64,000 bases of DNA from Bacteroidaceae bacterium (GCA_017617315.1 JAFZWM010000030.1:62001-126000), one strand, 5' to 3'. Numbered from the stretch's first letter, positions 1 to 9,559 are shown. The notes: generated by a model not told the origin, from the sequence alone. A program made the numbers and translations.

Positions 1-512
1 TCAGATGTCTTATCAATCGTGGAGTAGAGGTTATTCGCGTGCCTTGGAATTACGACTTCAACGACATGGAGTTCGACGGCTTGTTCCTTGCCAACGGTCC
101 GGGCGACCCTGACACTTGCGAGGATGCCGTTGTAAACATCCGCAAGTTCCTTGCAAACCCTGTTGTTCGTCCTTGCATGGGTATCTGTATGGGTAATCAG
201 TTGCTTTCAAAGGCTGCAGGAGCAAAGATTTACAAGCTTAAGTACGGTCATCGCAGCCACAACCAGCCGGTTCGCATGGTTGGCACGGAGAAGTGTTTCA
301 TCACCAGCCAGAACCACGGCTATGCAGTAGACTCTGATACTCTCGGTGCTGATTGGGAGCCATACTTCGTAAACATGAACGACGGCTCGAACGAAGGAAT
401 CCGCCACAAGAAGAATCCTTGGTTCTCGGCTCAGTTCCATCCAGAGGCTTGTAGCGGTCCTGTAGATACAGAGTTCTTATTCGATGATTTTGTTAATTTG
501 CTGAACAAGTAG
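1..512 (+). CDS. carA: carbamoyl-phosphate synthase small subunit (3' part)
   Basis: C-terminal part of the glutaminase subunit of carbamoyl-phosphate synthase, which hydrolyses glutamine and channels ammonia to CarB for pyrimidine and arginine synthesis. The frame is open from base 3, so the start lies left of the window; about 169 residues are visible. The class I amidotransferase core is clear: the nucleophilic Cys is in GICMGNQLL and the His-Glu pair is in QFHPEA, about 27 residues from the end. The residue after the loop Gly is Asn, where many family members have His. carB starts 24 bases downstream in the same direction, the usual carAB order, so the two are probably cotranscribed. Confidence 0.95.
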   Translation, partial: RCLINRGVEVIRVPWNYDFNDMEFDGLFLANGPGDPDTCEDAVVNIRKFLANPVVRPCMGICMGNQLLSKAAGAKIYKLKYGHRSHNQPVRMVGTEKCFITSQNHGYAVDSDTLGADWEPYFVNMNDGSNEGIRHKKNPWFSAQFHPEACSGPVDTEFLFDDFVNLLNK

Positions 513-536
513 TTCAAAACAGCTAAAAACAGAAAA

Positions 537-3500
537 ATGAAACAAGAAAATATAAAGAAAGTATTGCTTTTAGGTTCCGGCGCGCTGAAGATTGGTGAGG
601 CCGGTGAGTTCGACTACTCTGGTTCACAGGCTCTGAAGGCCATGAAGGAAGAGGGCGTAAAGACTATTCTTATTAACCCTAACATCGCCACCGTGCAGAC
701 AAGCGAGGGCGTTGCCGATCAGGTTTACTTCCTTCCTGTAACTCCATTCTTCGTTGAGAAGGTTATCGAGAAGGAGCGTCCAGACGGCATCCTGCTGGCT
801 TTCGGCGGACAGACTGCCCTGAACTGCGGTGTGGCTCTGTATCAGCAAGGCATTCTTGAGAAATATAATGTTCAGGTGCTTGGTACTCCTGTCCAGGCAA
901 TTATTGATACCGAAGACCGCGAGCTCTTCGTTGAGAAACTTAACGAGATTGATGTCAAGACTATCAAGTCTGAGGCTTGCGAAAACATCGAGCAGGCACG
1001 CAAGGCTGCTGCCGAGCTTGGCTATCCGGTTATCATCCGTGCAGCCTACGCACTTGGCGGCTTGGGCTCTGGCTTCTGCGACAACGAGGAAGAGCTGAAC
1101 AAGTTGGCTGAAAAGGCATTCTCATTCTCTCCTCAGGTTCTTGTAGAAAAGAGTCTCAAGGGCTGGAAGGAGATTGAGTATGAGGTGGTTCGCGACCGTT
1201 ACGACAACTGTATCACGGTTTGTAACATGGAGAATTTCGACCCGCTCGGCATCCATACAGGTGAGAGTATCGTAATAGCTCCTTCTCAGACTCTTACAAA
1301 TTCAGAATATCACAAGCTTCGTGCTCTTGCAATAAAGATTATCCGTCACATCGGAATCGTGGGTGAGTGTAACGTTCAGTACGCCTTCGACCCTAAGTCT
1401 GAGGATTACAGAGTTATCGAGGTTAATGCCCGTCTGAGCCGTTCATCTGCCCTTGCATCTAAGGCTACCGGCTATCCTCTGGCATTCGTTGCTGCCAAGT
1501 TGGGTATGGGCTACGGCTTGTTCGAGTTGAAGAACTCAGTAACAAAGACAACAAGCGCTTTCTTCGAGCCTGCTCTCGACTATGTGGTTTGTAAGATTCC
1601 TCGCTGGGATCTTGGCAAGTTCCACGGCGTAGACAAGGAGTTGGGCTCTTCAATGAAGTCGGTAGGCGAGGTTATGGCTATCGGCCGCACCTTCGAGGAG
1701 GCTATCCAGAAAGGTTTGCGAATGATTGGCCAGGGCATGCATGGCTTTGTTGAGAATAAGGAGATTGAGATTGCAGACATCGATTCAGCATTGAAGGCTC
1801 CGACAGATAAGCGTATCTTCATCATTGCCAAGGCTTTGCGTCAGGGCTACACAATCGACCAGATTCATGAGCTGACAAAGATTGACAAGTGGTTCTTGCA
1901 GAAGCTGAACAATATCCGTCAGACTGACAACGAGTTGCACGCTTGCAAGAGCATCAATGTTCTTGACAAGGAGTTGCTCCGCAAGGCTAAGATTCAGGGA
2001 TTCACCGACTTCCAGATTGGTCGCGCCCTCGGTCTTGAGGCTGAGATGGAAAGCGAGCAGGCAATCATGGTTGTAAGAAACTATCGTAAGATGCTCGGCA
2101 TCGTTCCGGTAGTTAAGCAGATTGATACGCTTGCAGCCGAATATCCTGCACAGACAAACTATTTGTATCTTACATATAGTGGCATAGCTAACGATGTCAA
2201 GTATCTTGGCGACAAGAAGAGTATCGTAGTTCTTGGTTCGGGTGCTTATCGAATCGGTTCGTCTGTAGAGTTCGACTGGTGCGGCGTTCAGGCTTTGAAT
2301 ACAGTCCGCAAGGAGGGTTACAGAAGCGTTATGATTAACTATAACCCTGAAACAGTTTCTACAGACTACGATATGTGCGACCGCCTATACTTCGACGAGT
2401 TGACATTCGAGCGTGTGATGGATATCCTCGAGCTTGAGAATCCTCACGGCGTGATTGTCTCAACTGGCGGTCAGATTCCAAATAACCTTGCTATGCGTCT
2501 TGATGCTCAGCGCGTGCCATTGCTCGGTACAACAGCCCAGAGCATCGATAATGCCGAGGATCGCGACAAATTCTCTGCTATGCTCGACCGTATCGGCGTA
2601 GACCAGCCGGAGTGGAGCGCGCTTACATCTATGGAAGATGTAAACAAGTTCATCGAGAAGGTTGGCTTCCCTGTTCTTGTGCGCCCATCTTACGTGCTTT
2701 CAGGTGCTACGATGAACGTCTGCTCAAATCAGGACGAGTTGGAGCGTTTCTTGAAGCTTGCTGCAAACGTGAGCAAGAAGCACCCAGTCGTTATCAGCAA
2801 GTTCATGCTTAACACCAAGGAGGTTGAGATGGATGCCGTTGCCAAGAATGGCGAGATTATAGCATACGCAATCAGCGAGCACATCGAGTTTGCCGGAGTA
2901 CACTCTGGTGATGCAACAATTCAGTTCCCTGCTCAGAAACTGTATGTCGAGACTGTGCGCCGAATCAAGAAGATTTCGGGTCAGATTGCCAAGGAGTTGA
3001 AGATTAGCGGTCCGTTCAACATTCAGTTCCTTGCACGCGACAACGAGATTAAGGTTATCGAGTGTAACCTTCGTGCTTCGCGAAGCTTCCCATTCGTAAG
3101 CAAGGTTCTGAAGATTAACCTCATCGAGCTTGCAACAAAGATTATGCTCGGTCTTCCTGTTGAGAAGCCAAACAAGAGCTTGTTCGACTTCGATTACGTT
3201 GGAATCAAGGCAAGTCAGTTCTCATTCAACCGCTTGCAGAAGGCCGACCCTGTTCTTGGTGTAGATATGGCATCAACTGGCGAGGTTGGCTGTCTTGGCG
3301 AGGATTCAAACTGCGCTCTGCTCAAGTCAATGCTTTCTGTCGGCATGCGTATTCCAGAGAAGAATATCTTGATTTCAGCCGGAGATCCTAAGCAGAAGGC
3401 AAGTATGCTCGACAGCGTGAAGCTTCTTGTAAAGAACGGCTACAAGATTTTCGCAACAGGCGGTACAAGCCGATTCCTTTCTGACAATGGCATCGAGAAT

Positions 3501-3764
3501 ACTCTTGTTTACTGGCCAAGCGAGGAAGGCAAGCAGCCACAGGCGCTTGATATGCTTCACAATAAGGAAATCGATATGGTTGTGAATGTTCCTAAGAACC
3601 TCACGGTAGGCGAAATCGGCAACGGCTACAAACTTCGTCGTGCTGCGGTAGACTTGAACATTCCACTTATCACAAATCCACGCCTTGCAAGTGCATTTAT
3701 CAACGCTTTCTGTACAATTAAGCTTGACGATCTTGCAATCCGCAGTTGGGAAGAGTATAAGTAA
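537..3764 (+). CDS. carB: carbamoyl-phosphate synthase large subunit
   Basis: Large subunit of carbamoyl-phosphate synthase (1075 residues, the usual full length). It makes carbamoyl phosphate from bicarbonate, ammonia and two ATP in the cytoplasm. Two ATP-grasp halves are recognisable: residues 1-400 open with a VLLLGSGALKIGEAGEFDYSG segment, and the second half (from about 555) repeats it as VVLGSGAYRIGSSVEFDWCG. An oligomerisation region lies between them. The last 140 residues form the MGS-like allosteric domain (ATGGTSRFLSDNGIE). The ATG at 537 lies 24 bases after the carA stop and gives the expected N terminus. A strong hairpin terminator follows within 30 bases, closing the carAB unit. 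Confidence 0.97.
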   Translation: MKQENIKKVLLLGSGALKIGEAGEFDYSGSQALKAMKEEGVKTILINPNIATVQTSEGVADQVYFLPVTPFFVEKVIEKERPDGILLAFGGQTALNCGVALYQQGILEKYNVQVLGTPVQAIIDTEDRELFVEKLNEIDVKTIKSEACENIEQARKAAAELGYPVIIRAAYALGGLGSGFCDNEEELNKLAEKAFSFSPQVLVEKSLKGWKEIEYEVVRDRYDNCITVCNMENFDPLGIHTGESIVIAPSQTLTNSEYHKLRALAIKIIRHIGIVGECNVQYAFDPKSEDYRVIEVNARLSRSSALASKATGYPLAFVAAKLGMGYGLFELKNSVTKTTSAFFEPALDYVVCKIPRWDLGKFHGVDKELGSSMKSVGEVMAIGRTFEEAIQKGLRMIGQGMHGFVENKEIEIADIDSALKAPTDKRIFIIAKALRQGYTIDQIHELTKIDKWFLQKLNNIRQTDNELHACKSINVLDKELLRKAKIQGFTDFQIGRALGLEAEMESEQAIMVVRNYRKMLGIVPVVKQIDTLAAEYPAQTNYLYLTYSGIANDVKYLGDKKSIVVLGSGAYRIGSSVEFDWCGVQALNTVRKEGYRSVMINYNPETVSTDYDMCDRLYFDELTFERVMDILELENPHGVIVSTGGQIPNNLAMRLDAQRVPLLGTTAQSIDNAEDRDKFSAMLDRIGVDQPEWSALTSMEDVNKFIEKVGFPVLVRPSYVLSGATMNVCSNQDELERFLKLAANVSKKHPVVISKFMLNTKEVEMDAVAKNGEIIAYAISEHIEFAGVHSGDATIQFPAQKLYVETVRRIKKISGQIAKELKISGPFNIQFLARDNEIKVIECNLRASRSFPFVSKVLKINLIELATKIMLGLPVEKPNKSLFDFDYVGIKASQFSFNRLQKADPVLGVDMASTGEVGCLGEDSNCALLKSMLSVGMRIPEKNILISAGDPKQKASMLDSVKLLVKNGYKIFATGGTSRFLSDNGIENTLVYWPSEEGKQPQALDMLHNKEIDMVVNVPKNLTVGEIGNGYKLRRAAVDLNIPLITNPRLASAFINAFCTIKLDDLAIRSWEEYK

Positions 3765-3789
3765 GCATACATTTACGATAAAAATCAAG

Positions 3790-3819
3790 GGCAGTATCAT
3801 TGCGATACTGCCTTTTTTT
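3790..3819 (+). terminator. intrinsic terminator after carB
   Basis: A perfect 9-base stem, GGCAGTATC with GATACTGCC, around a 5-base loop is followed by seven T residues. It ends the carAB transcript. Confidence 0.9.
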
Positions 3820-3912
3820 GTGCATATTGGGTGTTGAAACATGCTTTACAACATGTTTATTCTTGACTAATATCAATAATTTACTAATTTTATGCTAAAA
3901 AACATAGTTTTA

Positions 3913-3944
3913 TTTGCATAGTTTAGAAAGTCGTCGTATCTTTG
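3913..3944 (+). promoter_or_regulatory. Bacteroidota-type promoter for the 4043 gene
   Basis: TTTG at 3913-3916, a 20-base spacer, then TATCTTTG at 3937-3944 match the -33/-7 consensus of the Bacteroidota primary sigma factor. A leader of about 90 bases would precede the ATG at 4043. Confidence 0.75.
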
Positions 3945-4042
3945 CAATGTCAAAAGGAAAGAACAACAGTTCAGAACTCGAGACAAAGATAGGTAAGATA
4001 AAATATAAAATAAGGTAAAAATTGAGTAAAAAATTGGATAAG

Positions 4043-4402
4043 ATGAAGAAGATAGTTTTGACAGCGGTAGCTGTATTTGGATTTGCGGCAGCAGGTATGG
4101 CAGAGGATAAGGATGCTAACACTGCAAAGATTAAGGTTAACACTGCTAAGTTGTGTTCTTACTTGAACCTTAGCGCATCACAGTATGATACTGTTGACGA
4201 GATTAACGCTTATTTCGAGAGCCAGATGGACGATGCAAATCGCATGGCAGATGACTCAAAGAAAGCTGCAAAAGTTCGTAAGGCCGTTATGGGCAACTGC
4301 AAACTGATGAAGGAGAACCTTACAAAGGAGCAGTATGCTAAGTACCTTGAGGTAATCAACGTTACCTTGAACAATAAGGGACTTAACGACTATATGAAGT
4401 AA
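4043..4402 (+). CDS. small secreted protein of unknown function
   Basis: A 119-residue protein with a clear signal peptide (MKKIVLTAVAVFGFAAAGMA, cleavage probably before ED). I chose the ATG at 4043 rather than an in-frame TTG seven codons upstream, because it begins the typical MKK signal sequence. The mature part is charged and probably helical, has two Cys residues, and includes LTKEQYAKYLEVINVTL. That segment recalls the LTxxQ segments of Spy/CpxP-like periplasmic proteins, but the resemblance is too weak for a call. It stands alone between a promoter (3913-3944) and a terminator (4453-4485), so it is monocistronic. Function unknown; periplasmic location is the only firm prediction. Confidence 0.75.
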   Translation: MKKIVLTAVAVFGFAAAGMAEDKDANTAKIKVNTAKLCSYLNLSASQYDTVDEINAYFESQMDDANRMADDSKKAAKVRKAVMGNCKLMKENLTKEQYAKYLEVINVTLNNKGLNDYMK

Positions 4403-4452
4403 TTTTATTTGAAGGTTATAGTATTTGTATTAAGGTTATAGTTAGTAATTTG

Positions 4453-4485
4453 GTGGAGGCGCTGTGAAGCATCTCCACTTTTTTT
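4453..4485 (+). terminator. intrinsic terminator after the small secreted protein
   Basis: An 11-base stem with one mismatch and one wobble pair (GTGGAG... / ...CTCCAC) around a GTGA loop is followed by seven T residues. Confidence 0.85.
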
Positions 4486-4563
4486 GTTTGTCCTAATCTG
4501 ATTCCTTAAATCATAGCATTGAAGATTTTTCTGCTAAAATACAGAAAAATGAAAATTTTGCAT

Positions 4564-4571
4564 TATATTTG
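4564..4571 (+). promoter_or_regulatory. promoter -7 element for the GH5 gene
   Basis: TATATTTG matches TAnnTTTG and lies 38 bases before the ATG at 4610. No good -33 TTTG is visible at the normal distance, so activator help is possible. Confidence 0.55.
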
Positions 4572-4609
4572 CAAAGTAACGTAATATAAAATTTAGAAGA
4601 TTCAATATT

Positions 4610-5656
4610 ATGAAAAAAATAGCATGTTTATTATTGGCCACAACCTTTGTGTTCGCAATCGTTGGATGTTTTAGTGTGAAGGAAAAAGCGCCTGCTCCAA
4701 AGAGTAATAATACGAACCTTCCAGCCATCAGGGTTGAAGGAAAATGCTTTATGAATGCCTATGGCGATACAGTCGTATTTCGTGGCGTGTGCTGTTCCGA
4801 CCCTGTAAAGTTGATTCGCGATGGAAAATGGGACGAGCATTATTTCGAAGAGGCATCGAGCTTCGGCGCAAACGTGGTTCGCTTTGCCGTTCATCCCGAG
4901 AATATCAACAGCATGGGATGGGATTCGACCTTTGCAGCCATCGACAAGGGAGTTGAGTGGGCGAAAAAGCACAAAATGTACGTCGTAATGGACTGGCATT
5001 CAATCGGTAATCTGAAGGACGAGAAATTCTTCAAACCGATGTATAAGACAACAAAGGCCGAGACTTTCAAGTTCTGGAAGGAAGTAGCCATAAGATACCG
5101 CGGCGAGACTGCCGTTGCCCTCTACGAACTTTTTAACGAGCCGACGACGAATGCAGATGTCGATCTTGGTTCATGCCAGTGGTATTCGTGGAAGAATCTG
5201 ATGGAAGAACTTATCGACACAATCAGAACATACAATCCAGAGGCGGTTTGCATGTGTGCCGGATTCAACTGGGCGTACGACCTTACGCCAGTGAAGACGA
5301 GTCCGATTGACCGCAAGAATGTGGCATACATCTGCCATCCATATCCAATGAAGCGTGAGAAACCTTGGGAGGAAAAATGGGAAAAGGATTTCGGCTATGT
5401 GGCAGAGAAATATCCTCTGTTTTGTAGTGAGATTGGCTATTGTCTGAAGGACGAGAAAGGTGCGCATATTCCGGTTATCTCTACCGATGAGTATGGTGTG
5501 GCAATAACCAAGTATCTTGAAGAAAAAGGCGCATCGTTCACGGCATGGTGTTTCGACCCTGACTGGGCTCCGGTTCTTATTACCGACTGGAATTATACGC
5601 CGTCAACGCAAGGCGTGTTCTTCAGAGACTATCTGAAAAGGGTAAACAAGAGATAA
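4610..5656 (+). CDS. GH5-type glycoside hydrolase lipoprotein
   Basis: A 348-residue predicted lipoprotein (signal followed by VGC at residues 18-20) with a glycoside hydrolase family 5 (beta/alpha)8 barrel. Visible GH5 landmarks are VMDWHS around residue 127, the acid/base Glu in YELFNEPT around 170, and the nucleophile Glu in LFCSEIGYC around 270. The family cleaves beta-1,4-glucans, mannans or xylans; the exact substrate cannot be read from sequence. The lipid anchor suggests the outer membrane, possibly the cell surface. It has its own -7 element, and a separate promoter precedes the next gene. The next two genes act on glucuronoxylan side chains, so a hemicellulose role is a reasonable inference. 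Confidence 0.85.
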   Translation: MKKIACLLLATTFVFAIVGCFSVKEKAPAPKSNNTNLPAIRVEGKCFMNAYGDTVVFRGVCCSDPVKLIRDGKWDEHYFEEASSFGANVVRFAVHPENINSMGWDSTFAAIDKGVEWAKKHKMYVVMDWHSIGNLKDEKFFKPMYKTTKAETFKFWKEVAIRYRGETAVALYELFNEPTTNADVDLGSCQWYSWKNLMEELIDTIRTYNPEAVCMCAGFNWAYDLTPVKTSPIDRKNVAYICHPYPMKREKPWEEKWEKDFGYVAEKYPLFCSEIGYCLKDEKGAHIPVISTDEYGVAITKYLEEKGASFTAWCFDPDWAPVLITDWNYTPSTQGVFFRDYLKRVNKR

Positions 5657-5728
5657 AAATGCGAAAAACAAGAATGGAATATCTGTAACTATTACATTGT
5701 TACCGTGGTTACGAGTATGTGGGTTCGT

Positions 5729-5757
5729 TGTAACAAACAAGTATGCCTTTTGTTACA
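5729..5757. promoter_or_regulatory. inverted repeat with GTTAC half-sites upstream of the GH115 gene
   Basis: Perfect 9-base arms TGTAACAAA (5729-5737) and TTTGTTACA (5749-5757) are separated by 11 bases and end six bases before the -33 region. More GTAAC/GTTAC half-sites occur at about 5684, 5698 and 5708. It is a plausible binding site for a regulator of the GH115 gene. Confidence 0.5.
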
Positions 5758-5762
5758 TGCTA

Positions 5763-5793
5763 TTGTTTGAAGGCTGCGAATTCCGTAACTTTG
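5763..5793 (+). promoter_or_regulatory. promoter of the GH115 gene
   Basis: TAACTTTG at 5786-5793 fits TAnnTTTG. A TTG at 5763-5765 lies 20 bases upstream. The ATG follows 20 bases after the -7 element. Confidence 0.65.
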
Positions 5794-5813
5794 TAATCAA
5801 AATTTTATAACCA

Positions 5814-8345
5814 ATGTACAAATCTTTAGTTACAGCATTTCTGTTTATGGCGAGCGTGGCCTCGTTTGCTGCGCCGCGTTTCGTTTCTTTTAAATCAGAA
5901 AAAAACACGTTTGCAGTTGCCAGCAAGGGCAAGGCTCTTAACATTCTTTTTGACAAGAATGACGATGAGGGTGTTGCTATGGCAGCAAATAATCTGTGTG
6001 CCGATTTTGAGGCCGTTTCGGGTAGTAAGGCAAAACTTATTGATAGTCCCGAGGCACAATGTATCATTGTCGGTACGCTCAATTCTAAGTTTATCAACCA
6101 GATTGTAAAGTCTGGCAAGATTAGCGAGAAGAACATCAAGGGAAAGCACGAGAAGTATCTCCTTCAGGTTATTGACAAGCCGATGCCGGGCGTAAGCAAG
6201 GCTCTTGTCATTGCAGGAAGCGATAAGCGTGGCGCAATCTATGGAATCTACGAACTTTCGCATCAGATGGGTGTTTCGCCTTGGTATTGGTTCATGGACG
6301 TTCCAACGAAGCATCACGATGATGTATTCATAAAAAAAGGAGTTTATACCGATGGTGAGCCAAAGGTTGAGTATCGCGGCATCTTCATAAACGATGAGTG
6401 GCCGGCATTCGGCAACTGGGCTAATGAGAAATTCGGCGGTATAAACAGTAAGTGCTATGAGCATATTTTCGAGCTTGTTCTTCGTCTGAAGGGTAATTTC
6501 ATGTGGCCAGCCATGTGGGGAAGCGCATTCTTCGATGATGACAAGCAGAACGGTGTTCTTGCCAACAAGATGGGCATCGTGATGGGAACATCGCACCACG
6601 AGCCTATGGATTTGGCTCAGCAGGACTGGAAGCGCCGTGGCACAGGTGCATGGAACTACGTCAAGAATGCCGATGGCTTGAAGAAATTCTGGCAGACAGG
6701 CATCGAGCGCAGCAAGAACTGGGAGACAATCGTAACCGTTGGTATGCGTGGCGATGGCGACGAGGCAATGGACGATACGGGTAACATCAAGCTGCTGAAT
6801 CAGATTATCGACGACCAGCGAAGCATCATCGAGAAGGTAACAGGCAAGAAAGCCGAAGAAACTCCGCAGGTGTGGGCACTATACAAGGAAGTGCAGGATT
6901 ATTATGACAACGGAATGAAAGTTCCTGATGACATCACGCTGCTTTTGTGCGATGACAACTGGGGAAACGTACGTCGTCTGCCTGCCCTCGACAGCAAGCC
7001 TCGCAAGGGTGGCTATGGAATGTACTATCATTTTGACTATGTGGGTGCTCCGCGAAACACAAAATGGATTAACACCAACTCTATTCCAAGAGCGTGGGAG
7101 CAGCTTAATCTGACTTATAATTACGGTGTTAAGAAACTCTGGATTGTAAATGTCGGCGATCTCAAGCCGATGGAATATCCAATCACATTCTTCTTGGATA
7201 TGGCTTGGAATCCCGAGGCTTTCAATGCCGGAAACATCACGGCTCATACAACAAATTTCTGCAAGGAAGTCTTTGGTGAAGAGTATGGCGAAGAGGCTTC
7301 TCGTCTTTACAGAGAATATGCTCAGCTTATCCATCGTGTAACTCCAGAGCTTCTGAATGCAACGACTTATTCGCTCGAGAATGGCGAATGGGAACTTGTT
7401 GCTGGTCAGTTCGCACAGCTTAAGAACGATGTCGAGGCACTCGAAAATAAACTTCCTACCGAATACAAAGATGCTTATTTTCAGTTGATTGGCTATTCTG
7501 TTAAGGCAATGGCATCAATCTACAATATGTATTATGCTCAGGCAATGAATCATAAGATGGCTCGCAAGCGCGATTTGAGCGCAAATGCGTGGGCAGATTG
7601 TGTCAAGAAATGCTTCGATTATGATACCGAGCTGAAAAATCAGTATCACAGCATCGCCGGCGGCAAGTGGAATCATCTTATGGACCAGTCGCACATCGGC
7701 TACCGGTTCTGGAACGAGCCGGGACCGTACAACGTAATGCCCGATGTGGTTGTGTTCGGTGGCAAGTATAACGGAAGCATCAGTCTTCCAGAGCCAGTTA
7801 AATTCAAGCAGGAAGTGCCGGAAATTTATCGAACCGGAAAGAAGCCTTTCGCCTTTGCCGAGGCAGACAGCTGCGTGAGCATCGAGGCTGAACATTATTC
7901 GCGTTGCAAGAACGGCTCTGCCAAGTGGACAGTGATTCCTGAGGTTGGCAGAACGCTGAGCGGAATCACGACGATGCCGGTAACAGCCCAGCCAAGCAAC
8001 ATGTGGCTCGAGTATGATTTCGAGACTGTTTCGGAGGCTGACGCATCTGTCGTTATCCGATTTGCTCCAACGCTGAACTTCAACAATACCGGACTTCGCT
8101 ATGCCATCAGCATTGACGGTGGCGAGGAGAAGGAACTGAACATAAATGGCGACTACAACGGCGAGCTTGGAATGATTCAGGCAATGCAGTGCATCGACAG
8201 TAAGTCGCAGTTCCACATCGGAAAGGGTCGCCATACGATGCGCATCCGTCCGCTCGACAATGCTCTTGTGTTCGAGAAAATCATGATTTACCTCGGCGGA
8301 ATGAAGAAATCGTTCCTCGGTCCGAAGGAAACATTCAAACTCTAA
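5814..8345 (+). CDS. GH115 family glycosidase, probable xylan alpha-1,2-glucuronidase
   Basis: An 843-residue secreted enzyme (signal MYKSLVTAFLFMASVASFAAP) with the layout of GH115. There is an N-terminal domain including IAGSDKRGAIYGIYELSHQ and SPWYWFMDVP, then the barrel (EYRGIFINDEWPAFGNW, GNFMWPAMWGSAFF, GTSHHEPM, VGMRGDGDEAM), a helical region, and a C-terminal beta domain from about residue 700. Characterised GH115 enzymes remove (4-O-methyl)glucuronic acid from glucuronoxylan, including from internal positions. Family length and motifs fit well, and no key part is missing. The SGNH esterase gene begins 28 bases downstream, so the two probably form one transcript acting on decorated xylan. 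GTTAC-type repeats lie upstream of its promoter. Confidence 0.92.
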   Translation: MYKSLVTAFLFMASVASFAAPRFVSFKSEKNTFAVASKGKALNILFDKNDDEGVAMAANNLCADFEAVSGSKAKLIDSPEAQCIIVGTLNSKFINQIVKSGKISEKNIKGKHEKYLLQVIDKPMPGVSKALVIAGSDKRGAIYGIYELSHQMGVSPWYWFMDVPTKHHDDVFIKKGVYTDGEPKVEYRGIFINDEWPAFGNWANEKFGGINSKCYEHIFELVLRLKGNFMWPAMWGSAFFDDDKQNGVLANKMGIVMGTSHHEPMDLAQQDWKRRGTGAWNYVKNADGLKKFWQTGIERSKNWETIVTVGMRGDGDEAMDDTGNIKLLNQIIDDQRSIIEKVTGKKAEETPQVWALYKEVQDYYDNGMKVPDDITLLLCDDNWGNVRRLPALDSKPRKGGYGMYYHFDYVGAPRNTKWINTNSIPRAWEQLNLTYNYGVKKLWIVNVGDLKPMEYPITFFLDMAWNPEAFNAGNITAHTTNFCKEVFGEEYGEEASRLYREYAQLIHRVTPELLNATTYSLENGEWELVAGQFAQLKNDVEALENKLPTEYKDAYFQLIGYSVKAMASIYNMYYAQAMNHKMARKRDLSANAWADCVKKCFDYDTELKNQYHSIAGGKWNHLMDQSHIGYRFWNEPGPYNVMPDVVVFGGKYNGSISLPEPVKFKQEVPEIYRTGKKPFAFAEADSCVSIEAEHYSRCKNGSAKWTVIPEVGRTLSGITTMPVTAQPSNMWLEYDFETVSEADASVVIRFAPTLNFNNTGLRYAISIDGGEEKELNINGDYNGELGMIQAMQCIDSKSQFHIGKGRHTMRIRPLDNALVFEKIMIYLGGMKKSFLGPKETFKL

Positions 8346-8373
8346 AAAAATATATTAAGAAAGAAATAGGATA

Positions 8374-9546
8374 ATGAAAAAATCATTTTTATTTGCAGCC
8401 TTGTGTGCCGTTGCTATCGGCGCGAGTGCTCAGAAATGGACGGGAACATGGGCAACAGCCATGGAATATACAGGCAAGGGCGATATGCCAAAAATGAGCC
8501 TGGCAAACACATCTGTCCGTCAGATTGTGCGTCCGTCAATCGGCGGTGTTGACAATACTTTCCGTATGGAACTTGGCAACGAGTTCGGCTCGGGCGATGT
8601 TGAGATTAAGGCGGTGTATGTTGCTCCAGCTAAGGATTCGTGCAATATCAATGCAAAAGAGGCTGTGTATCTGACATTTGGAGGAAAGAAGAACGTTGTT
8701 ATTCCAGCCAAGGGAAAGGTAGTTTCTGATGTCTGCAAGAAGGGTGTCAAACCTTACACAAATCTTTGCATCACAGTATGTTACGGTGCGAAAGTTCCTG
8801 AACATGCGACATCGCACCGTGGTTCTCGCACAACATCATACATTGCACAGGGCGAAGTTAAGCCAAACAAGCCTTTCAAGACAGTTGAGAAGGTTGTGCA
8901 TTGGTACAATATTTCGAAGATTGAGGTCAAGTCAGACCTTTCAGCCATTGCCATTCTCGGAAACTCTATTACCGACGGTCGCGGAACAACGACAGACAAG
9001 CAGAACCGCTGGCCCGACATCATGTCGCAGTCTCTTGCTGACATGCAGAAGCCTTATGGCGTGTTGAATCTCGGCATCGGTGGAAACTGCGTTCTTTGGG
9101 GCGGAATTTCCGAGCCGGGAATGATTCGTTTCGACCGCGATATTCTTGGTCAGCAGAATGTCAGCAAGCTTATCATCTTCGAGGGAATTAACGATATTGG
9201 CTGCTCAAACGGAAAATACGACGAGATTGTGGCAAAGCTCATCGATGGCTATAAAGTGCTGATTGACAAGGCTCACAAGGCTGGAATTAAGGTCTATGGA
9301 GGAACAATCACTCCGTTCAAGGGCAACGGATGGTACAGCTACTTCCACGAGGCTATGCGTCAGACTGTTAATGAGTGGATTAGGACATCTGGAAGCTTCG
9401 ATGGCGTTATCGACTTCGACCAGCTTGTTCGCAACCCTGAGCATCCCGATTGTCTGAAGAAGGAGTTCAGCGACGACTGGCTTCATCTTAATCCTGCTGG
9501 CTACAAGGCTATGGGCGAGTATGCAGCAAGTATTGTAAAAGATTAA
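8374..9546 (+). CDS. secreted SGNH/GDSL-type esterase
   Basis: A 390-residue protein with signal peptide MKKSFLFAALCAVAIGASAQ. The SGNH blocks are in order: catalytic Ser in ILGNSITDGRG (about residue 195), GIGGN (about 235), FEGINDIG (about 268) and the Asp/His pair in DDWLHLNPAGY (about 370). An N-terminal beta domain of about 170 residues precedes the hydrolase fold, as in secreted carbohydrate esterases of Bacteroidota. Placed directly after the GH115 glucuronidase, it most likely removes acetyl or other acyl groups from xylan, but the true substrate is not visible. The ATG at 8374 follows the GH115 stop by 28 bases. Confidence 0.85.
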   Translation: MKKSFLFAALCAVAIGASAQKWTGTWATAMEYTGKGDMPKMSLANTSVRQIVRPSIGGVDNTFRMELGNEFGSGDVEIKAVYVAPAKDSCNINAKEAVYLTFGGKKNVVIPAKGKVVSDVCKKGVKPYTNLCITVCYGAKVPEHATSHRGSRTTSYIAQGEVKPNKPFKTVEKVVHWYNISKIEVKSDLSAIAILGNSITDGRGTTTDKQNRWPDIMSQSLADMQKPYGVLNLGIGGNCVLWGGISEPGMIRFDRDILGQQNVSKLIIFEGINDIGCSNGKYDEIVAKLIDGYKVLIDKAHKAGIKVYGGTITPFKGNGWYSYFHEAMRQTVNEWIRTSGSFDGVIDFDQLVRNPEHPDCLKKEFSDDWLHLNPAGYKAMGEYAASIVKD

Positions 9547-9559
9547 CAACAAAGGATTT

